From DATBDN01 sp963715995 (lineage in GTDB: Bacteria > Actinomycetota > Thermoleophilia > Solirubrobacterales > Thermoleophilaceae), in contig OY970283.1 in assembly GCA_963715995.1 (NCBI GenBank), forward strand, positions 2,728,001 to 2,792,000: a DNA stretch of 64,000 nt. The letters run 5' to 3'. Within the stretch, counting starts at the first letter, position 1. Each line of letters starts with the position of its first letter. The position numbers and the translations under genes were made by a program. The notes beneath the pieces were generated by a model, which was not told where the DNA came from, ran no database searches, and worked only from the letters and a program-made list of their open reading frames with translations. Shown piece by piece: positions 1 through 9,073 of this stretch.

Positions 1-751
1 GACGATGGCCTACAGCTGCGCGATCTTCTCGCGCGGCGCGAAGACGCTCGAGCAGGCGCAGCTCGCCAAGCTCGACCTCGTCTGCAAGAAGCTCGCGCTC
101 GCGCCGGGCCAGCGCGTGCTCGACGTCGGCTGCGGCTGGGGCAGCTGGGTGACCCACGCTGCCAAGAACTACGGCGTCCAGGTAACCGGGATCACGCTCA
201 GCGAGCCGCAGGCCGAGCTCGCGCGCAAGCGAGCCAAGGAGGCGGGCGTCGCCTCACTTGTGGACATCCGGGTGGCCGACTACCGCGAGCTGCACGGTGA
301 GACCTACGACGCGATCGCGAGCATCGGGATGGTCGAGCACGTCGGCGAGGCTCAGATCGACACCTACGCGCAGCAGCTGCACAACCTCGTCAAGCCCGGC
401 GGCCGCGTGCTGAACCACGGCATCGCGCGGCTGCGCCACAGCGATCCGCCGGCGGGGCCGTTCTCGGAGCGCTACGTCTTCCCGGACGCCGACCCGCTGC
501 ACCTCTCGCGCGTGACGCTCGCGCTGGAGCGCGCCAGCTTCGAGATCCACCACGTCGAGGGCTTCCGCGACGACTACGCCGAGACGCTGCGCCACTGGGC
601 ACGCCGCCTCGACGACAACATCGACGAGGCCACCCGCCTTGCCGGCGGCGAGCGGGCGCGTGTCTGGCGCCTGTACCTGCGCGCCGCGCGCAACGGCTTC
701 GAGACGGGCTTCACGTCGATCTACCAGGTGAGGTGCCATGCAGCTTCGTAA
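1..751 (+). CDS. Cyclopropane-fatty-acyl-phospholipid synthase family methyltransferase (5' partial)
   Basis: This is the C-terminal catalytic part of a SAM-dependent methyltransferase of the cyclopropane/mycolic acid synthase family, which adds a methylene group to lipid acyl chains at the membrane. The visible protein opens with the family motif YSCAIF, which normally lies in the middle of a roughly 400-residue protein, so the true start lies upstream of the window. The SAM loop VLDVGCGWGSW (residues 38-48 of the visible part) and the EHVG motif (residues 111-114) follow. The last 14 bases overlap the aldo/keto reductase gene, so the two are probably co-transcribed. Confidence 0.88.
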   Translation, partial: TMAYSCAIFSRGAKTLEQAQLAKLDLVCKKLALAPGQRVLDVGCGWGSWVTHAAKNYGVQVTGITLSEPQAELARKRAKEAGVASLVDIRVADYRELHGETYDAIASIGMVEHVGEAQIDTYAQQLHNLVKPGGRVLNHGIARLRHSDPPAGPFSERYVFPDADPLHLSRVTLALERASFEIHHVEGFRDDYAETLRHWARRLDDNIDEATRLAGGERARVWRLYLRAARNGFETGFTSIYQVRCHAAS

Positions 752-1757
752 TCTCGGCGTGACCGGAGTCAAGGTCAGCCCGCTCTGTCTCGGCGCGATG
801 ATGTTCGGCGACTGGGGCAACACCGACCACGACGAGTCGATCCGGATCATTCACGCCGCGCTCGACGGCGGGATCAACTTCATCGACACGGCCGACGTGT
901 ACTCACGCGGCGAGTCCGAGGAGATCGTCGGCAAGGCGCTGAAGGGCCGCCGCGACAACGTGGTGCTGGCCACCAAGGTGCACGGCATGATGGGCGACGA
1001 CCCGAACGAGTTCGGGAACTCGCGTCGCTGGATCGTCAAGGAGGTTGACAACAGCCTGCGGCGGCTCCAGACCGACTGGATCGACCTCTACCAGATCCAT
1101 CGTCCCGAGCAGGACACGCACATCGACGAGACGCTTGGCGCGCTGACCGACCTGGTCCGCGCCGGCAAGGTGCGCTACATCGGCTCCTCGACCTTCCCGC
1201 CGTCGCAGATCGTCGAGGCGCAGTGGATGGCGAAGGAGCGCGGCCGCGAGCGCTTCGTCTGCGAGCAGCCGCCGTACTCGATGCTGATCCGTCAGGTCGA
1301 GAACGACGTCCTCCCCACCTGCCAGCGCTACGGCATGGGCGTGATCCCGTGGAGCCCACTCGCAGGCGGCTGGCTCACCGGCCGCTGGCGCAAGGGCAAG
1401 GATGCGCCGGAGTCCGCGCGCGCACAGCGCCTGCCCCAGCGCTACGACCTGTCCCTCCCGGGCAACCAGCGCAAGCTCGACGCGACCGAGGAGCTGGCGC
1501 TGCTGGCCGAGGAGGCGGGGATCTCCCTCATCCACATGGCGATCGCGTTCGTGATGCGCCACCCAGCGGTGACCGCGCCGATCATCGGTCCGCGCACGAT
1601 GGAGCAGCTCGAGTCACAGATAGGCGCAGCCGAAGTTGATCTCTCCGACGATGTGCTCGACCGGATCGACGCGATCGTGCCGCCGGGAACCACCGTCAAC
1701 CCGGCTGACACGGGCTGGGACAACCCGTCGCTGGAGAAGAGCGCGCGCAGGCGTTAG
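738..1757 (+). CDS. Aldo/keto reductase
   Basis: This is a 339-residue NAD(P)H-dependent oxidoreductase of the aldo/keto reductase superfamily with the expected TIM-barrel length. The catalytic tetrad is visible as Asp50 and Tyr55 in DTADVY, Lys80 in ATKVHG and His121 in YQIHRPEQ. The ATG overlaps the preceding gene by 14 bases and has a GAGGTG ribosome-binding site just upstream, which supports this start and translational coupling. The C-terminal IIGPRTMEQL segment is the usual cofactor-binding region. The substrate cannot be told from the sequence; linkage to a lipid-modifying enzyme is the only hint. Confidence 0.9.
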   Translation: MQLRNLGVTGVKVSPLCLGAMMFGDWGNTDHDESIRIIHAALDGGINFIDTADVYSRGESEEIVGKALKGRRDNVVLATKVHGMMGDDPNEFGNSRRWIVKEVDNSLRRLQTDWIDLYQIHRPEQDTHIDETLGALTDLVRAGKVRYIGSSTFPPSQIVEAQWMAKERGRERFVCEQPPYSMLIRQVENDVLPTCQRYGMGVIPWSPLAGGWLTGRWRKGKDAPESARAQRLPQRYDLSLPGNQRKLDATEELALLAEEAGISLIHMAIAFVMRHPAVTAPIIGPRTMEQLESQIGAAEVDLSDDVLDRIDAIVPPGTTVNPADTGWDNPSLEKSARRR

Positions 1758-1760
1758 GGT
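1755..1760 (+). promoter_or_regulatory. Predicted -10 element TAGGGT of a leaderless promoter
   Basis: TAGGGT lies 6 nt before the ATG at 1767, which puts the expected transcription start at the start codon. It overlaps the stop codon of the aldo/keto reductase gene. Confidence 0.55.
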
Positions 1761-1766
1761 CGCGCC

Positions 1767-3104
1767 ATGCGCAGTGTCTGCCTGGCGCTGCTGTTGGTCA
1801 CCCTTGCGACGGCGGCGCCGGCGGCGGCCGACTTCGGCTTCATCACGCAGTGGGGAACGCTCGGGACCGCTGAGGGACAGTTCGCCGGCGGCATCAGCGG
1901 GATCGTTGCCGACAGCGCCGGCAACGTGTTCGTCGAGGACAACGGCAACGGGCGCATCGAGAAGTTCTCGAACGACGGCAAGTTCCTGCTCGCGTTCGGG
2001 TCGCCAGGCGCGGGGCAGGGCCAGTTCGCAAGCCTCGACGGCATCGGCGCCGACCCGGCCGGCGGCATCTACGTGGCCGACCACCAGAGCACGCCTCAGG
2101 TGGAGCACTGGAGTGCCGACGGCCAGTTCCAGTCGGTCTTCAAGCAGTTCCCTCAGAACATCCACGACCTGACCGCCGACAAGCAGGGCAACGTGATCGT
2201 GGTCACCGGCGGAAGCGGCCCGGGCGCGTTCGTCCAGAAGTTCGACCCGCAGGGCAACCAGGTTGCGAAGTGGGGCGACTTCAACGACTCCGACGGCAAC
2301 TTCAGCTCGTCAGGGCAGACACAACCTGCGGCCGACTCGCAGGGCAACGTCTACATCACGGACTCGACATTGGTGCGGATCCAGAAGTTCTCGCCGACCG
2401 GCCAGTTCGTGACGAAGTGGGGTTCGCGGGGCTCCGGCGACGGGCAGTTCGCGATCGGCACGGGCGGCATCGCCGTCGACTCGCAGGACAACGTCTGGGC
2501 GACCGATCCCTCCGGCGGCCGCATCCAGAAGTTCAGTCCCGACGGGACCTTCCTCGCCAAGTTCGGCAGCGCCGGCAGCGGGCCCGGGCAGTTCGGCAGC
2601 CCCACCGACGTGGCCGCCGACGCTAACGGCAACGTGTTCGTGGTCGACGAGGCGAACTCGCGCATCGTCAAGCTCGGCGAGAAGCCGGCAGCCCCGCCGC
2701 CCAAGTCCGTGACCCAGCCACCCGGCAGCTGCACGGCCGCTCCGCCCAATGTGTGCTTCAGCGGGCCCTCCGACCTCCAGCAGTTCGGCTGCCTGCGGAT
2801 CGGCAACTTCAAGCACCGCTTCGGCGTGGCGCTCAAGAAGACACGCGCCGGGCTGATCGTGAACCGGGTCTCGCGCGTGAAGCTCGTGAAGTTCTCGCTC
2901 GACGGCGGCACCGCGGGCTCGGACAACCGCCGTCCCTACGTGATCTTCGTGTCGGGACTCGTGCTGAAGCCCGGGTCACACGTCTTGCGCGCGACCGTGA
3001 GCATGCAGGTGCCGAAGTCGCTCGTGAAGCGCTATCCGAAGCGCTTCAGGAAGACCAAGTTCACGCGCAAGCTGCGCTTCCCGTTCAAGACCTGCGCCAG
3101 CTGA
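1767..3104 (+). CDS. Secreted NHL-repeat (beta-propeller) protein
   Basis: This 445-residue exported protein has a signal peptide at about residues 1-22 (hydrophobic core LALLLVTLATAAPAAA). Residues of about 22-310 form repeated units of the type GxGxGQF...DxxGNVxVxDxxNxRIxKF, characteristic of NHL-repeat propellers. A proline-rich linker (about 310-325) leads to a C-terminal basic beta-rich region of about 110 residues that I do not recognise. No catalytic motif is visible; NHL propellers commonly bind ligands or proteins. It is transcribed from its own leaderless-type promoter, and its 3' end overlaps the convergent gene by 20 bases. Confidence 0.8.
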   Translation: MRSVCLALLLVTLATAAPAAADFGFITQWGTLGTAEGQFAGGISGIVADSAGNVFVEDNGNGRIEKFSNDGKFLLAFGSPGAGQGQFASLDGIGADPAGGIYVADHQSTPQVEHWSADGQFQSVFKQFPQNIHDLTADKQGNVIVVTGGSGPGAFVQKFDPQGNQVAKWGDFNDSDGNFSSSGQTQPAADSQGNVYITDSTLVRIQKFSPTGQFVTKWGSRGSGDGQFAIGTGGIAVDSQDNVWATDPSGGRIQKFSPDGTFLAKFGSAGSGPGQFGSPTDVAADANGNVFVVDEANSRIVKLGEKPAAPPPKSVTQPPGSCTAAPPNVCFSGPSDLQQFGCLRIGNFKHRFGVALKKTRAGLIVNRVSRVKLVKFSLDGGTAGSDNRRPYVIFVSGLVLKPGSHVLRATVSMQVPKSLVKRYPKRFRKTKFTRKLRFPFKTCAS

Positions 3105-4356
3105 CGGTCATGCGCGGGTTCGGCCCGTCGCTCTTTCCCGCGTGAGGACGGCGCTCGACGACCGCGGTCGCGTGCTTGCCGACGATGGTCTTGATCGACG
3201 TCTTCCCGCGAGCGGCGACCTTGATCGTGAAGCCGTGGCCCGAGCGTGCCTTGCAGGAGGTCGCGGCCGTGGCCTTGAACGCGGCCAGCGCGAGCCTGCG
3301 TGCCCTCTTGCTCGGATGCGAGCCCGAGCGCCAGACCGGGACGACCGAGTTCCGGCAGCCCGCGGCGGACGTGCGGACGCGCGCATCCAGGAGGTGATGG
3401 CGGTCGATGTATTCGAGGCAGCCGACCGCGATCGCGCCTCCGGCGGCAACGATCAGGTTCCCGGGCACCGCGGTGGCGGCGCCGGCGGTCATGAAGTAAC
3501 AGCCTCCGAGCAGGGTGTTCAGCAGCTTCGAGCGCCTCTTGAAGCTCTGCTGTTTCGCGAAGGTCAGGATCGCGATGAAGCGGTCGACGTCGGCGTCGGT
3601 GAAGTCGACGTCGACAGCAACGCCCTTCGCGCCCGCCGGCAGCGCGCCGGAACTGATGTCGGTGGCGGCGCCCGGTGCCGGCGCGGGCAGCACCGCAGCG
3701 GTGCCGAACGGCAGGTCAGCGGTCCCGCAGACCTTGGCCACGCGCGCGAAGGCGCTCGAGTCGCAGGCGCCGCCGCCGCCTCCACCTCCTCCGCCGCCGG
3801 TTCCACCGCCGCCGCTCGATGCCGGCCCGAAGATCTTGATCGTGAAGCTGCCCGACACCGTGTCCTCGCACGGGTGCGGCGCCGCCTTGCACTGGCTCCA
3901 GGCGTCGGAGCCTCCGGCGGTGAGCACGCCGGTCTGGGGCGGGAAGAACCCCATCGAGTAGCTGTGGTTGGGGTCGTAGGCCAGGTCGCGCGTGCGGTCG
4001 TGCGGAGCCGTTGACTGGAAGCGGTCGACGGCGTCGGGATGGTCTGAGCCGACCGCGACCATGAACTCGCCGTCGCCGCGCGTCGGCGAGCTGCACTCCG
4101 GGTGGTCGAACCCGACGCCCTCGTAGCACCAGAGCGCGTCGTAGCGGAAGCCGAAGCCCTCCTTGCCGACGACCGACTGCGTGCCCGTGACCTCGAGCGA
4201 GTAGCGCGTGCCTTCCTTCAGCGTGACCTTGCCCTGCGTGAGGGTGGTGGCCGCCGGATCTACCGTGATCGTCTCGAGCAGCCCGTCGGCGGCGTGGGCA
4301 GAGACAGGCAGCGCGAGCAGCAGTGCTACCGCGGATGTGGTGACCAGCCTGTGCAC
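3085..4356 (-). CDS. Secreted protein with polyglycine linker, function unknown
   Basis: This predicted exported protein of about 423 residues has the signal-peptide core TTSAVALLLALPVSAHAA. An N-terminal beta-rich domain is followed by a run of about 15 residues that is almost all glycine, then a C-terminal region with a hydrophobic stretch (LLGGCYFMTAGAATAVPGN) and a basic tail. The GTG at 4356 gives a normal signal peptide. An upstream in-frame TTG at 4413 would add 19 residues and cannot be excluded. It resembles no functional family I can name. It is divergent from the beta-helix gene and convergent with the NHL gene. Confidence 0.65.
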   Translation of the reverse strand: MHRLVTTSAVALLLALPVSAHAADGLLETITVDPAATTLTQGKVTLKEGTRYSLEVTGTQSVVGKEGFGFRYDALWCYEGVGFDHPECSSPTRGDGEFMVAVGSDHPDAVDRFQSTAPHDRTRDLAYDPNHSYSMGFFPPQTGVLTAGGSDAWSQCKAAPHPCEDTVSGSFTIKIFGPASSGGGGTGGGGGGGGGGACDSSAFARVAKVCGTADLPFGTAAVLPAPAPGAATDISSGALPAGAKGVAVDVDFTDADVDRFIAILTFAKQQSFKRRSKLLNTLLGGCYFMTAGAATAVPGNLIVAAGGAIAVGCLEYIDRHHLLDARVRTSAAGCRNSVVPVWRSGSHPSKRARRLALAAFKATAATSCKARSGHGFTIKVAARGKTSIKTIVGKHATAVVERRPHAGKSDGPNPRMTVSWRRS

Positions 4357-4417
4357 AGTGCGAGCCCAGGAGCTGATGTAGGCAACGTACCTGCCGCCTT
4401 CCCCCAGATGCAAGCGT

Positions 4418-4423
4418 TAGGGT
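4418..4423 (+). promoter_or_regulatory. Predicted -10 element TAGGGT of a leaderless promoter
   Basis: TAGGGT is followed by 6 nt and then the ATG at 4430, the same arrangement as before 1767. Confidence 0.55.
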
Positions 4424-4429
4424 CAGCGC

Positions 4430-5890
4430 ATGCGCTACGCCTTTGCATTGCTCGCGGCGGTGGCGGCACTCGCACTTGCGGTCGCAGCGGCCGCACCTGC
4501 GAAGAGCCACCGGGTTCTCAGGGTCGGAAAGAACGGCACCTACAAGACGATCCAGAAAGCAGTTGACGCGGCGCATGCCGGCGACTGGATCCTGATAGCG
4601 CCAGGCGACTACAAGGCGCCAGTGCGGATCACCACGAACAACCTCCACCTGCGCGGCATGTCACGCACAGGCGTGATCGTGGATGGGACCAAGTCGGGGC
4701 CTGCGTGCAGCTCGAAGGCCAAGGACCAGGTCTTCAACCGCGGCGACGAGGGCAACGGCATCGTGGTCGACAAGGCCAACGGCGTCTACATCGAGAACCT
4801 GACCGCCTGCAACTTCCTGGGCGAGGGCAACCAGATCTGGTGGAACGGCGGTGACGGCAGCGGCAAGATCGGCATGAGCAGCTGGTACGGCTCGTACCTG
4901 TCGACCACCTCGACCTTCTTCGACCCGAAGAAGCCGCAGGCCACCTACGGCATCTTCGCGTCGAACGCGAAGGGCCCGGGCGTGCTCTCCAACTCGTACG
5001 GGACCAACATGAACGATGCGGCGTTCTACGTCGGCGCCTGCCACCCGTGCCGCGCCACGCTCAACCGCCTGAAGGGCGACTACAACACGCTCGGTTACTC
5101 GGGCACCAACTCGTCCGGCGTGACGATCGAGAACTCGGAGTTCGACCAGAACTTCACCGGCATCTCCACCGACTCGGAGAACAACGACGACGCTCCGAGC
5201 CCGCAGCTGGGATCGACGTTCAAGAACAACTACGTGCACGACAACAACAACCCGAACGTGCCCTCGAAGCCCGAGGGCCTGAGGATCGTGGGCGTGGGCA
5301 TCATCGTCACCGGCGGTCGCCACAACCGGGTCACCGGGAACCGGGTCGAGCACAACGGCGCCTGGGGGATCGTGATGGCTCCCTTCCCCGACGTGCGCAA
5401 GCCACCGAAGGTGGCGCACTGCACCGGCGGCGCCGAGACGAAGAACTCCGACGGCACCGTGTCCTGCTACTTCGACGACTGGGACAACGACGTGATCGGG
5501 AACAAGCTGGCGAACAACGGCTTCTTCGGCAACCCGACCAATGGCGACCTGGCTGACATCTCAGGCCAGAACACGCCTGGCAACTGCTGGCACGACAACG
5601 TTCACACCGACGGCAGCGCGGTCACGAGCGAGCCGTCAGACCTCCAGGCGACGCACACCGACTGCATGGCGGCGAACCACGGCGACGACCTAACGAGCGA
5701 ACTGGCCCAGCAGGCGATCTGCGCGAGCGAGCTGACCGGCCCGTGTGCAGACGACGCGACGCACCACTACCCGCGCACGACCAACATCAAGGTGCACAAG
5801 CTGCCGAAGCTCGCGGGGATGAAGAACCCCTGCGCCGGCGTGCCGGCCAACCCGTGGTGCCCGCGACGGGCAAGCCACGCGGCGGGCTAG
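4430..5890 (+). CDS. Secreted right-handed parallel beta-helix repeat protein
   Basis: This 486-residue protein begins with a signal peptide (about residues 1-25, core LLAAVAALALAVAAAAPA). The segment GTYKTIQKAVDAAHAGDWILIAPG is the usual N-terminal cap of NosD/pectate-lyase-like parallel beta-helices. Asn- and Gly-rich helix rungs follow to about residue 390 (for example GVTIENSEFDQNFTG and HNRVTGNRVEHNGAWGI). Such folds are typical of polysaccharide lyases or surface structural proteins, but no catalytic set is identifiable. The 3' end overlaps the convergent esterase gene by 4 bases. Confidence 0.82.
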   Translation: MRYAFALLAAVAALALAVAAAAPAKSHRVLRVGKNGTYKTIQKAVDAAHAGDWILIAPGDYKAPVRITTNNLHLRGMSRTGVIVDGTKSGPACSSKAKDQVFNRGDEGNGIVVDKANGVYIENLTACNFLGEGNQIWWNGGDGSGKIGMSSWYGSYLSTTSTFFDPKKPQATYGIFASNAKGPGVLSNSYGTNMNDAAFYVGACHPCRATLNRLKGDYNTLGYSGTNSSGVTIENSEFDQNFTGISTDSENNDDAPSPQLGSTFKNNYVHDNNNPNVPSKPEGLRIVGVGIIVTGGRHNRVTGNRVEHNGAWGIVMAPFPDVRKPPKVAHCTGGAETKNSDGTVSCYFDDWDNDVIGNKLANNGFFGNPTNGDLADISGQNTPGNCWHDNVHTDGSAVTSEPSDLQATHTDCMAANHGDDLTSELAQQAICASELTGPCADDATHHYPRTTNIKVHKLPKLAGMKNPCAGVPANPWCPRRASHAAG

Positions 5891-6702
5891 CGCGGGAAGC
5901 GGCTGACGAAGCTCCAGACCACTTCGCTCGTGTTGTAGGGCCCGAGCTTGGGCCACTCGTGGCCGATGTTGCGGTTGTAGATCCGCTGCACGTCGCAGCC
6001 GGGCCAGATCGTGCGCGTCACGCCTGGTGACGGATGGTGCGTCCGCGGGCGCACGTCGCAGCCGTTGCGCGTCGTCGTCTGGGCGATCAGCTTCGGCACG
6101 GTCGCGGTCCACGGGTCGCGGCCATGGATCTCGAGCGCAGGCATTGCGCGCGTGCCCGCCGGGCACGGGTCCTGGGTGCGGTAGCTGCCGGACACCGGTG
6201 CGATCGCTGCGACCTGGCCGGCCAGCGCACAGCCGGCCCGGTAGGCGAAGCCGGCGCCGTTCGAGAAACCCGTCAGGTAGACGCGGCGGGGATCGGCGCA
6301 CAGGCGCGTGACCACGGCCTTGATGAACGAGCGGATGTGCGCCACGTCGCCGTTCCCGTCGCGGCGGCTTAGCTGCCAGCGCTGGCCGCGGAGCGCATTC
6401 GGATATGCGACCAGGAAGCCGTGCTTTGCGGCCACGTCGTCGAAGCCCGTCTCGCCGGCCAGATAGTCGGCCGACTCGTGCAGGCCGTGGAAGGCCACCA
6501 GCAGCGGCGGGTGCACGGGCAGCATCTTCGGGATGTCGACCAGCTCCCCGGCGATCTCCTGGTGGCCGGGCACGCGCGGGCACCCCGCGGGGTCGTGGAC
6601 GGGGCTTGTGTCGACATGCGACGGAACGGTGCCTCCCCCGCCGCCGCACGCCGCGAGCGTGCATGCCAGCGCGAGTGCGCTAGCTCGCAGGCTGCGCGTC
6701 AC
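5887..6702 (-). CDS. Lipoprotein esterase, polyhydroxybutyrate-depolymerase / LpqC family
   Basis: This is a 271-residue alpha/beta hydrolase with a lipoprotein signal ending in the lipobox LAAC (Cys19), so it should be lipid-anchored outside the membrane. The oxyanion segment LLVAFHGLHESA and the nucleophile elbow GFSNGAG are those of the LpqC/PHB-depolymerase/feruloyl-esterase group. A catalytic His is expected near the C terminus, where GHEW is seen. The start is GTG at 6702, 23 bases inside the acyl-CoA synthetase gene, indicating translational coupling. The substrate is unknown; an acyl ester released here could feed the ligase encoded upstream. Confidence 0.82.
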   Translation of the reverse strand: MTRSLRASALALACTLAACGGGGGTVPSHVDTSPVHDPAGCPRVPGHQEIAGELVDIPKMLPVHPPLLVAFHGLHESADYLAGETGFDDVAAKHGFLVAYPNALRGQRWQLSRRDGNGDVAHIRSFIKAVVTRLCADPRRVYLTGFSNGAGFAYRAGCALAGQVAAIAPVSGSYRTQDPCPAGTRAMPALEIHGRDPWTATVPKLIAQTTTRNGCDVRPRTHHPSPGVTRTIWPGCDVQRIYNRNIGHEWPKLGPYNTSEVVWSFVSRFPR

Positions 6703-8230
6703 GCTCGCGCTCGCGCAGCTCGATCCGGCGGATCTTTCCCGTGAGCGTCTTCGGCAGGTCGTCGACGAACTCGATCTTCCGCGGGTAGGCGTACTGCGAC
6801 AGCCGGCCGCGCACGAACTGCGAGATCTCGCTGGCCAAATCGTCGCTCGGCTCGTGACCTTCGACGAGTACGACGAACGCCTTGACGATGTTGCCGCGGC
6901 GCTCGTCCGGTGAGGCGACCGCGGCCGCCTCCCTGACCGCGGGGTGCTCGATGCACGCCGACTCCACCTCGAACGGCCCGATCCGATAGCCCGCCGAGAT
7001 GATCACGTCGTCGGCGCGCCCCGCGTACCAGACGTAGCCGTCCGCATCCATCACGGCAGCGTCCTTCGAGTGGAACCATTCGCCGCCGAAGGTCTCCTCG
7101 GCGGCCTCCTCGTTGTTCCAGTAGCCGAGCGGGTAGTGCGGGTTCGAGCGCGCGCGGAGGCAGATCTCGCCACGCTCGCCACGCTCCACCTCGCGCTCGT
7201 CTTCGTCGAGCAGGCGCACATCCCAGCCGGGCATCGGGCGCCCCATCGAGCCCTCGCGCACGTCCATCCACGGATAGTTCGCCACCAGCGGGTAGGACTC
7301 GGTAAGCCCGTAGTAGTCGAGCACCGTCAGCCCGTACTGCTCGCGGAACCAGCGGATCGCCTCGGGGTTGAGCGGCTCGCCCGCCGAGCAGACGCGACGG
7401 AAGTCGCACGGGTAGCGCGTGCCGGCGTCTGAGGTCGACATCATCGAGCGCATCGCCGTCGGGGTCGTGAAGACGTTCGTCACCTCGTTGCGCGAGAGGA
7501 AGTCGAGCTGCTTGTGCGGGTCAAAGCCGCCCTCGCGCTGGTAGACGCACTGCACCGCGCCGAGGCGCCACGGGCCCAGCAGCGGCGCGATGCCGGCCGC
7601 CCAGGCCCACTCGCCCATGCCGTGGAAGCGCTCGCCGTCCTCGACCTCGTGGCAGTAGATGAACTCCTCGTGCGCCAGCAGGTAGCGGTGGGCGTGGATG
7701 ATGCCCTTCGCCATCCCCGTCGTGCCCGAGGTGTAGTAGAGCTGCGCCGGGTCGTCGGCCGAGGTGTCGACCGGATCGAACTCGACCGGCTGCTCGGCCA
7801 GCGCCGCCGCATCGAGCACGAGCGGCGACTCGAAGCGCGCCGCGTTGTCTGAGTCGGTGACCAGCACACGCGGTTGTGAGTCCTCGAGGCGGTGGCGGAT
7901 GCCGTCGTCGCCGTAGAGCACCGACATCGAGAGCAGGATCGCGCCGAGCTTCCAGGTGCCGAAGAAGATCGCCGCCGTCTCGGGCGTGGGTGGCAGCACG
8001 ACCGCCACGCGGTCGCCGCGGCCAACACCCTGCGCGGCCAGCAGGTTCGCGGCCTGGTTCGAGAGGTCCTGGAGCTCGCCCCAGGTGAGCTCGCGGCGCT
8101 GTCCGTCGAAGCGCTCGTGGACCATGCAGAGCTTCTCGCGCGGGTGCTTGTCACAGCAGTCCGCAGCGATGTTGTAGCGCTCCGGGACGTTCCATTCGTG
8201 CTCTGCGCAGAGCTCGTCGTAGCGATCCAT
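6680..8230 (-). CDS. Acyl-CoA synthetase (AMP-forming, acetyl/medium-chain type)
   Basis: This 516-residue adenylate-forming enzyme activates a carboxylic acid to its CoA thioester through an acyl-AMP. The phosphate-binding motif YYTSGTTGMAKG is at residues 165-176, YYGLTES is the A5 motif, YAGRADDVIISAGYRIGP is the hinge and A8 region, and KTLTGKIRR supplies the catalytic Lys499. The length and motifs fit the acetyl-CoA synthetase/medium-chain acyl-CoA synthetase subgroup. The ATG at 8230 has a GGGGGAG ribosome-binding site. It lies 21 bp after the Abi-alpha-like gene and overlaps the esterase gene in one minus-strand operon. Confidence 0.9.
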   Translation of the reverse strand: MDRYDELCAEHEWNVPERYNIAADCCDKHPREKLCMVHERFDGQRRELTWGELQDLSNQAANLLAAQGVGRGDRVAVVLPPTPETAAIFFGTWKLGAILLSMSVLYGDDGIRHRLEDSQPRVLVTDSDNAARFESPLVLDAAALAEQPVEFDPVDTSADDPAQLYYTSGTTGMAKGIIHAHRYLLAHEEFIYCHEVEDGERFHGMGEWAWAAGIAPLLGPWRLGAVQCVYQREGGFDPHKQLDFLSRNEVTNVFTTPTAMRSMMSTSDAGTRYPCDFRRVCSAGEPLNPEAIRWFREQYGLTVLDYYGLTESYPLVANYPWMDVREGSMGRPMPGWDVRLLDEDEREVERGERGEICLRARSNPHYPLGYWNNEEAAEETFGGEWFHSKDAAVMDADGYVWYAGRADDVIISAGYRIGPFEVESACIEHPAVREAAAVASPDERRGNIVKAFVVLVEGHEPSDDLASEISQFVRGRLSQYAYPRKIEFVDDLPKTLTGKIRRIELRERERDAQPAS

Positions 8231-8251
8231 CTCTCCCCCTTGCGGCGTAGT

Positions 8252-9073
8252 TCAGACGTCGTTGGCCAGCGCGTCGATCTCGGCCGTGTGCATCGGCAGG
8301 CAGACGTCGCAGAAGTCGTCGCCGAACGGCGTCAGGCGGATCGAGCGCCGCACGGTCTTCGATCGTGTCCGCCCCATGGCGGTCAGCACCTCGGGCTGGG
8401 CCTCGAGCACCTGGTAGCTCATCGGGTTCTCGAGCGGCTCGCGCGAGATCGAGACCAGGCCCAGACGCGAGAGGTTGTCCAGATAGGCCGGCACGCGATC
8501 GGGCCAGCGGCAACCGGCCTCCGAGCCGATCATCGTCAGGCCCCCCTCGATCAGCTGCGCTGCGATCCCGAACGGCCTGGACTCACGGATGTCGACCGCG
8601 GGCTGTGGCCCGCTCGTGCACAGCAGCCGCAGGATGCGCGCCTCGTCGGGTGCGAGCTCCTCGAGGATGCGCTCGAACGCGGGGTGCGCCGGCTCCGTGT
8701 AGCGAACGTCGGCCGACTGAGCGAGCAGTTCGGCGCCGCGCTCGCGCAGCCGCACCTCGGCCGGCGGCTCCGGCACTGTCTCGGTCGCAAGCGGGTCGCT
8801 GCCGTCCGCCATGCCCAGGAAGTGACGCGCGTGGCCGCGCACCTCCTCGCCGGCGTCCTGCATGAGCTGCGCGGGCGATTCGCCGGAGGCGGCTGCACGC
8901 ACGATTCGCGTGCCCACGCGCACGCTGGTGGCGAGGCTCCACTGAGCGGTGCGCACGTACGCGCCGGCCGCGAGGCGAGCGAGTGTTGGCGTGGCGCGCA
9001 GCAGGCTGACGTCGAGCCGCTCGCGCCGGCGCTGCGTGTCCGCGTCGAACCCGTTGTTGGAAGCGTCCGCCAT
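8252..9073 (-). CDS. Abi-alpha (DUF4393)-like protein
   Basis: This is a 273-residue soluble protein. Its C-terminal half (HPAFERILEELAPDEARILRLL, then YLDNLSRLGLVSIS and RRSIRLTPFGDDFCDVCLP) looks like the DUF4393/Abi-alpha family, some of whose members were linked to abortive infection. Similarity is judged from memory and is not proof of a defence role. The ATG at 9073 shares one base with the stop codon of the DUF445 gene (TGATG), which fixes the start and indicates coupled translation. The N-terminal third is Ala/Arg-rich with a weak hydrophobic stretch. Confidence 0.65.
   Translation of the reverse strand: MADASNNGFDADTQRRRERLDVSLLRATPTLARLAAGAYVRTAQWSLATSVRVGTRIVRAAASGESPAQLMQDAGEEVRGHARHFLGMADGSDPLATETVPEPPAEVRLRERGAELLAQSADVRYTEPAHPAFERILEELAPDEARILRLLCTSGPQPAVDIRESRPFGIAAQLIEGGLTMIGSEAGCRWPDRVPAYLDNLSRLGLVSISREPLENPMSYQVLEAQPEVLTAMGRTRSKTVRRSIRLTPFGDDFCDVCLPMHTAEIDALANDV

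Noticed and set aside
8252..9073. Calling the Abi-alpha-like gene a phage defence gene
   Set aside because: Family resemblance alone is weak, and the operon otherwise contains lipid enzymes.
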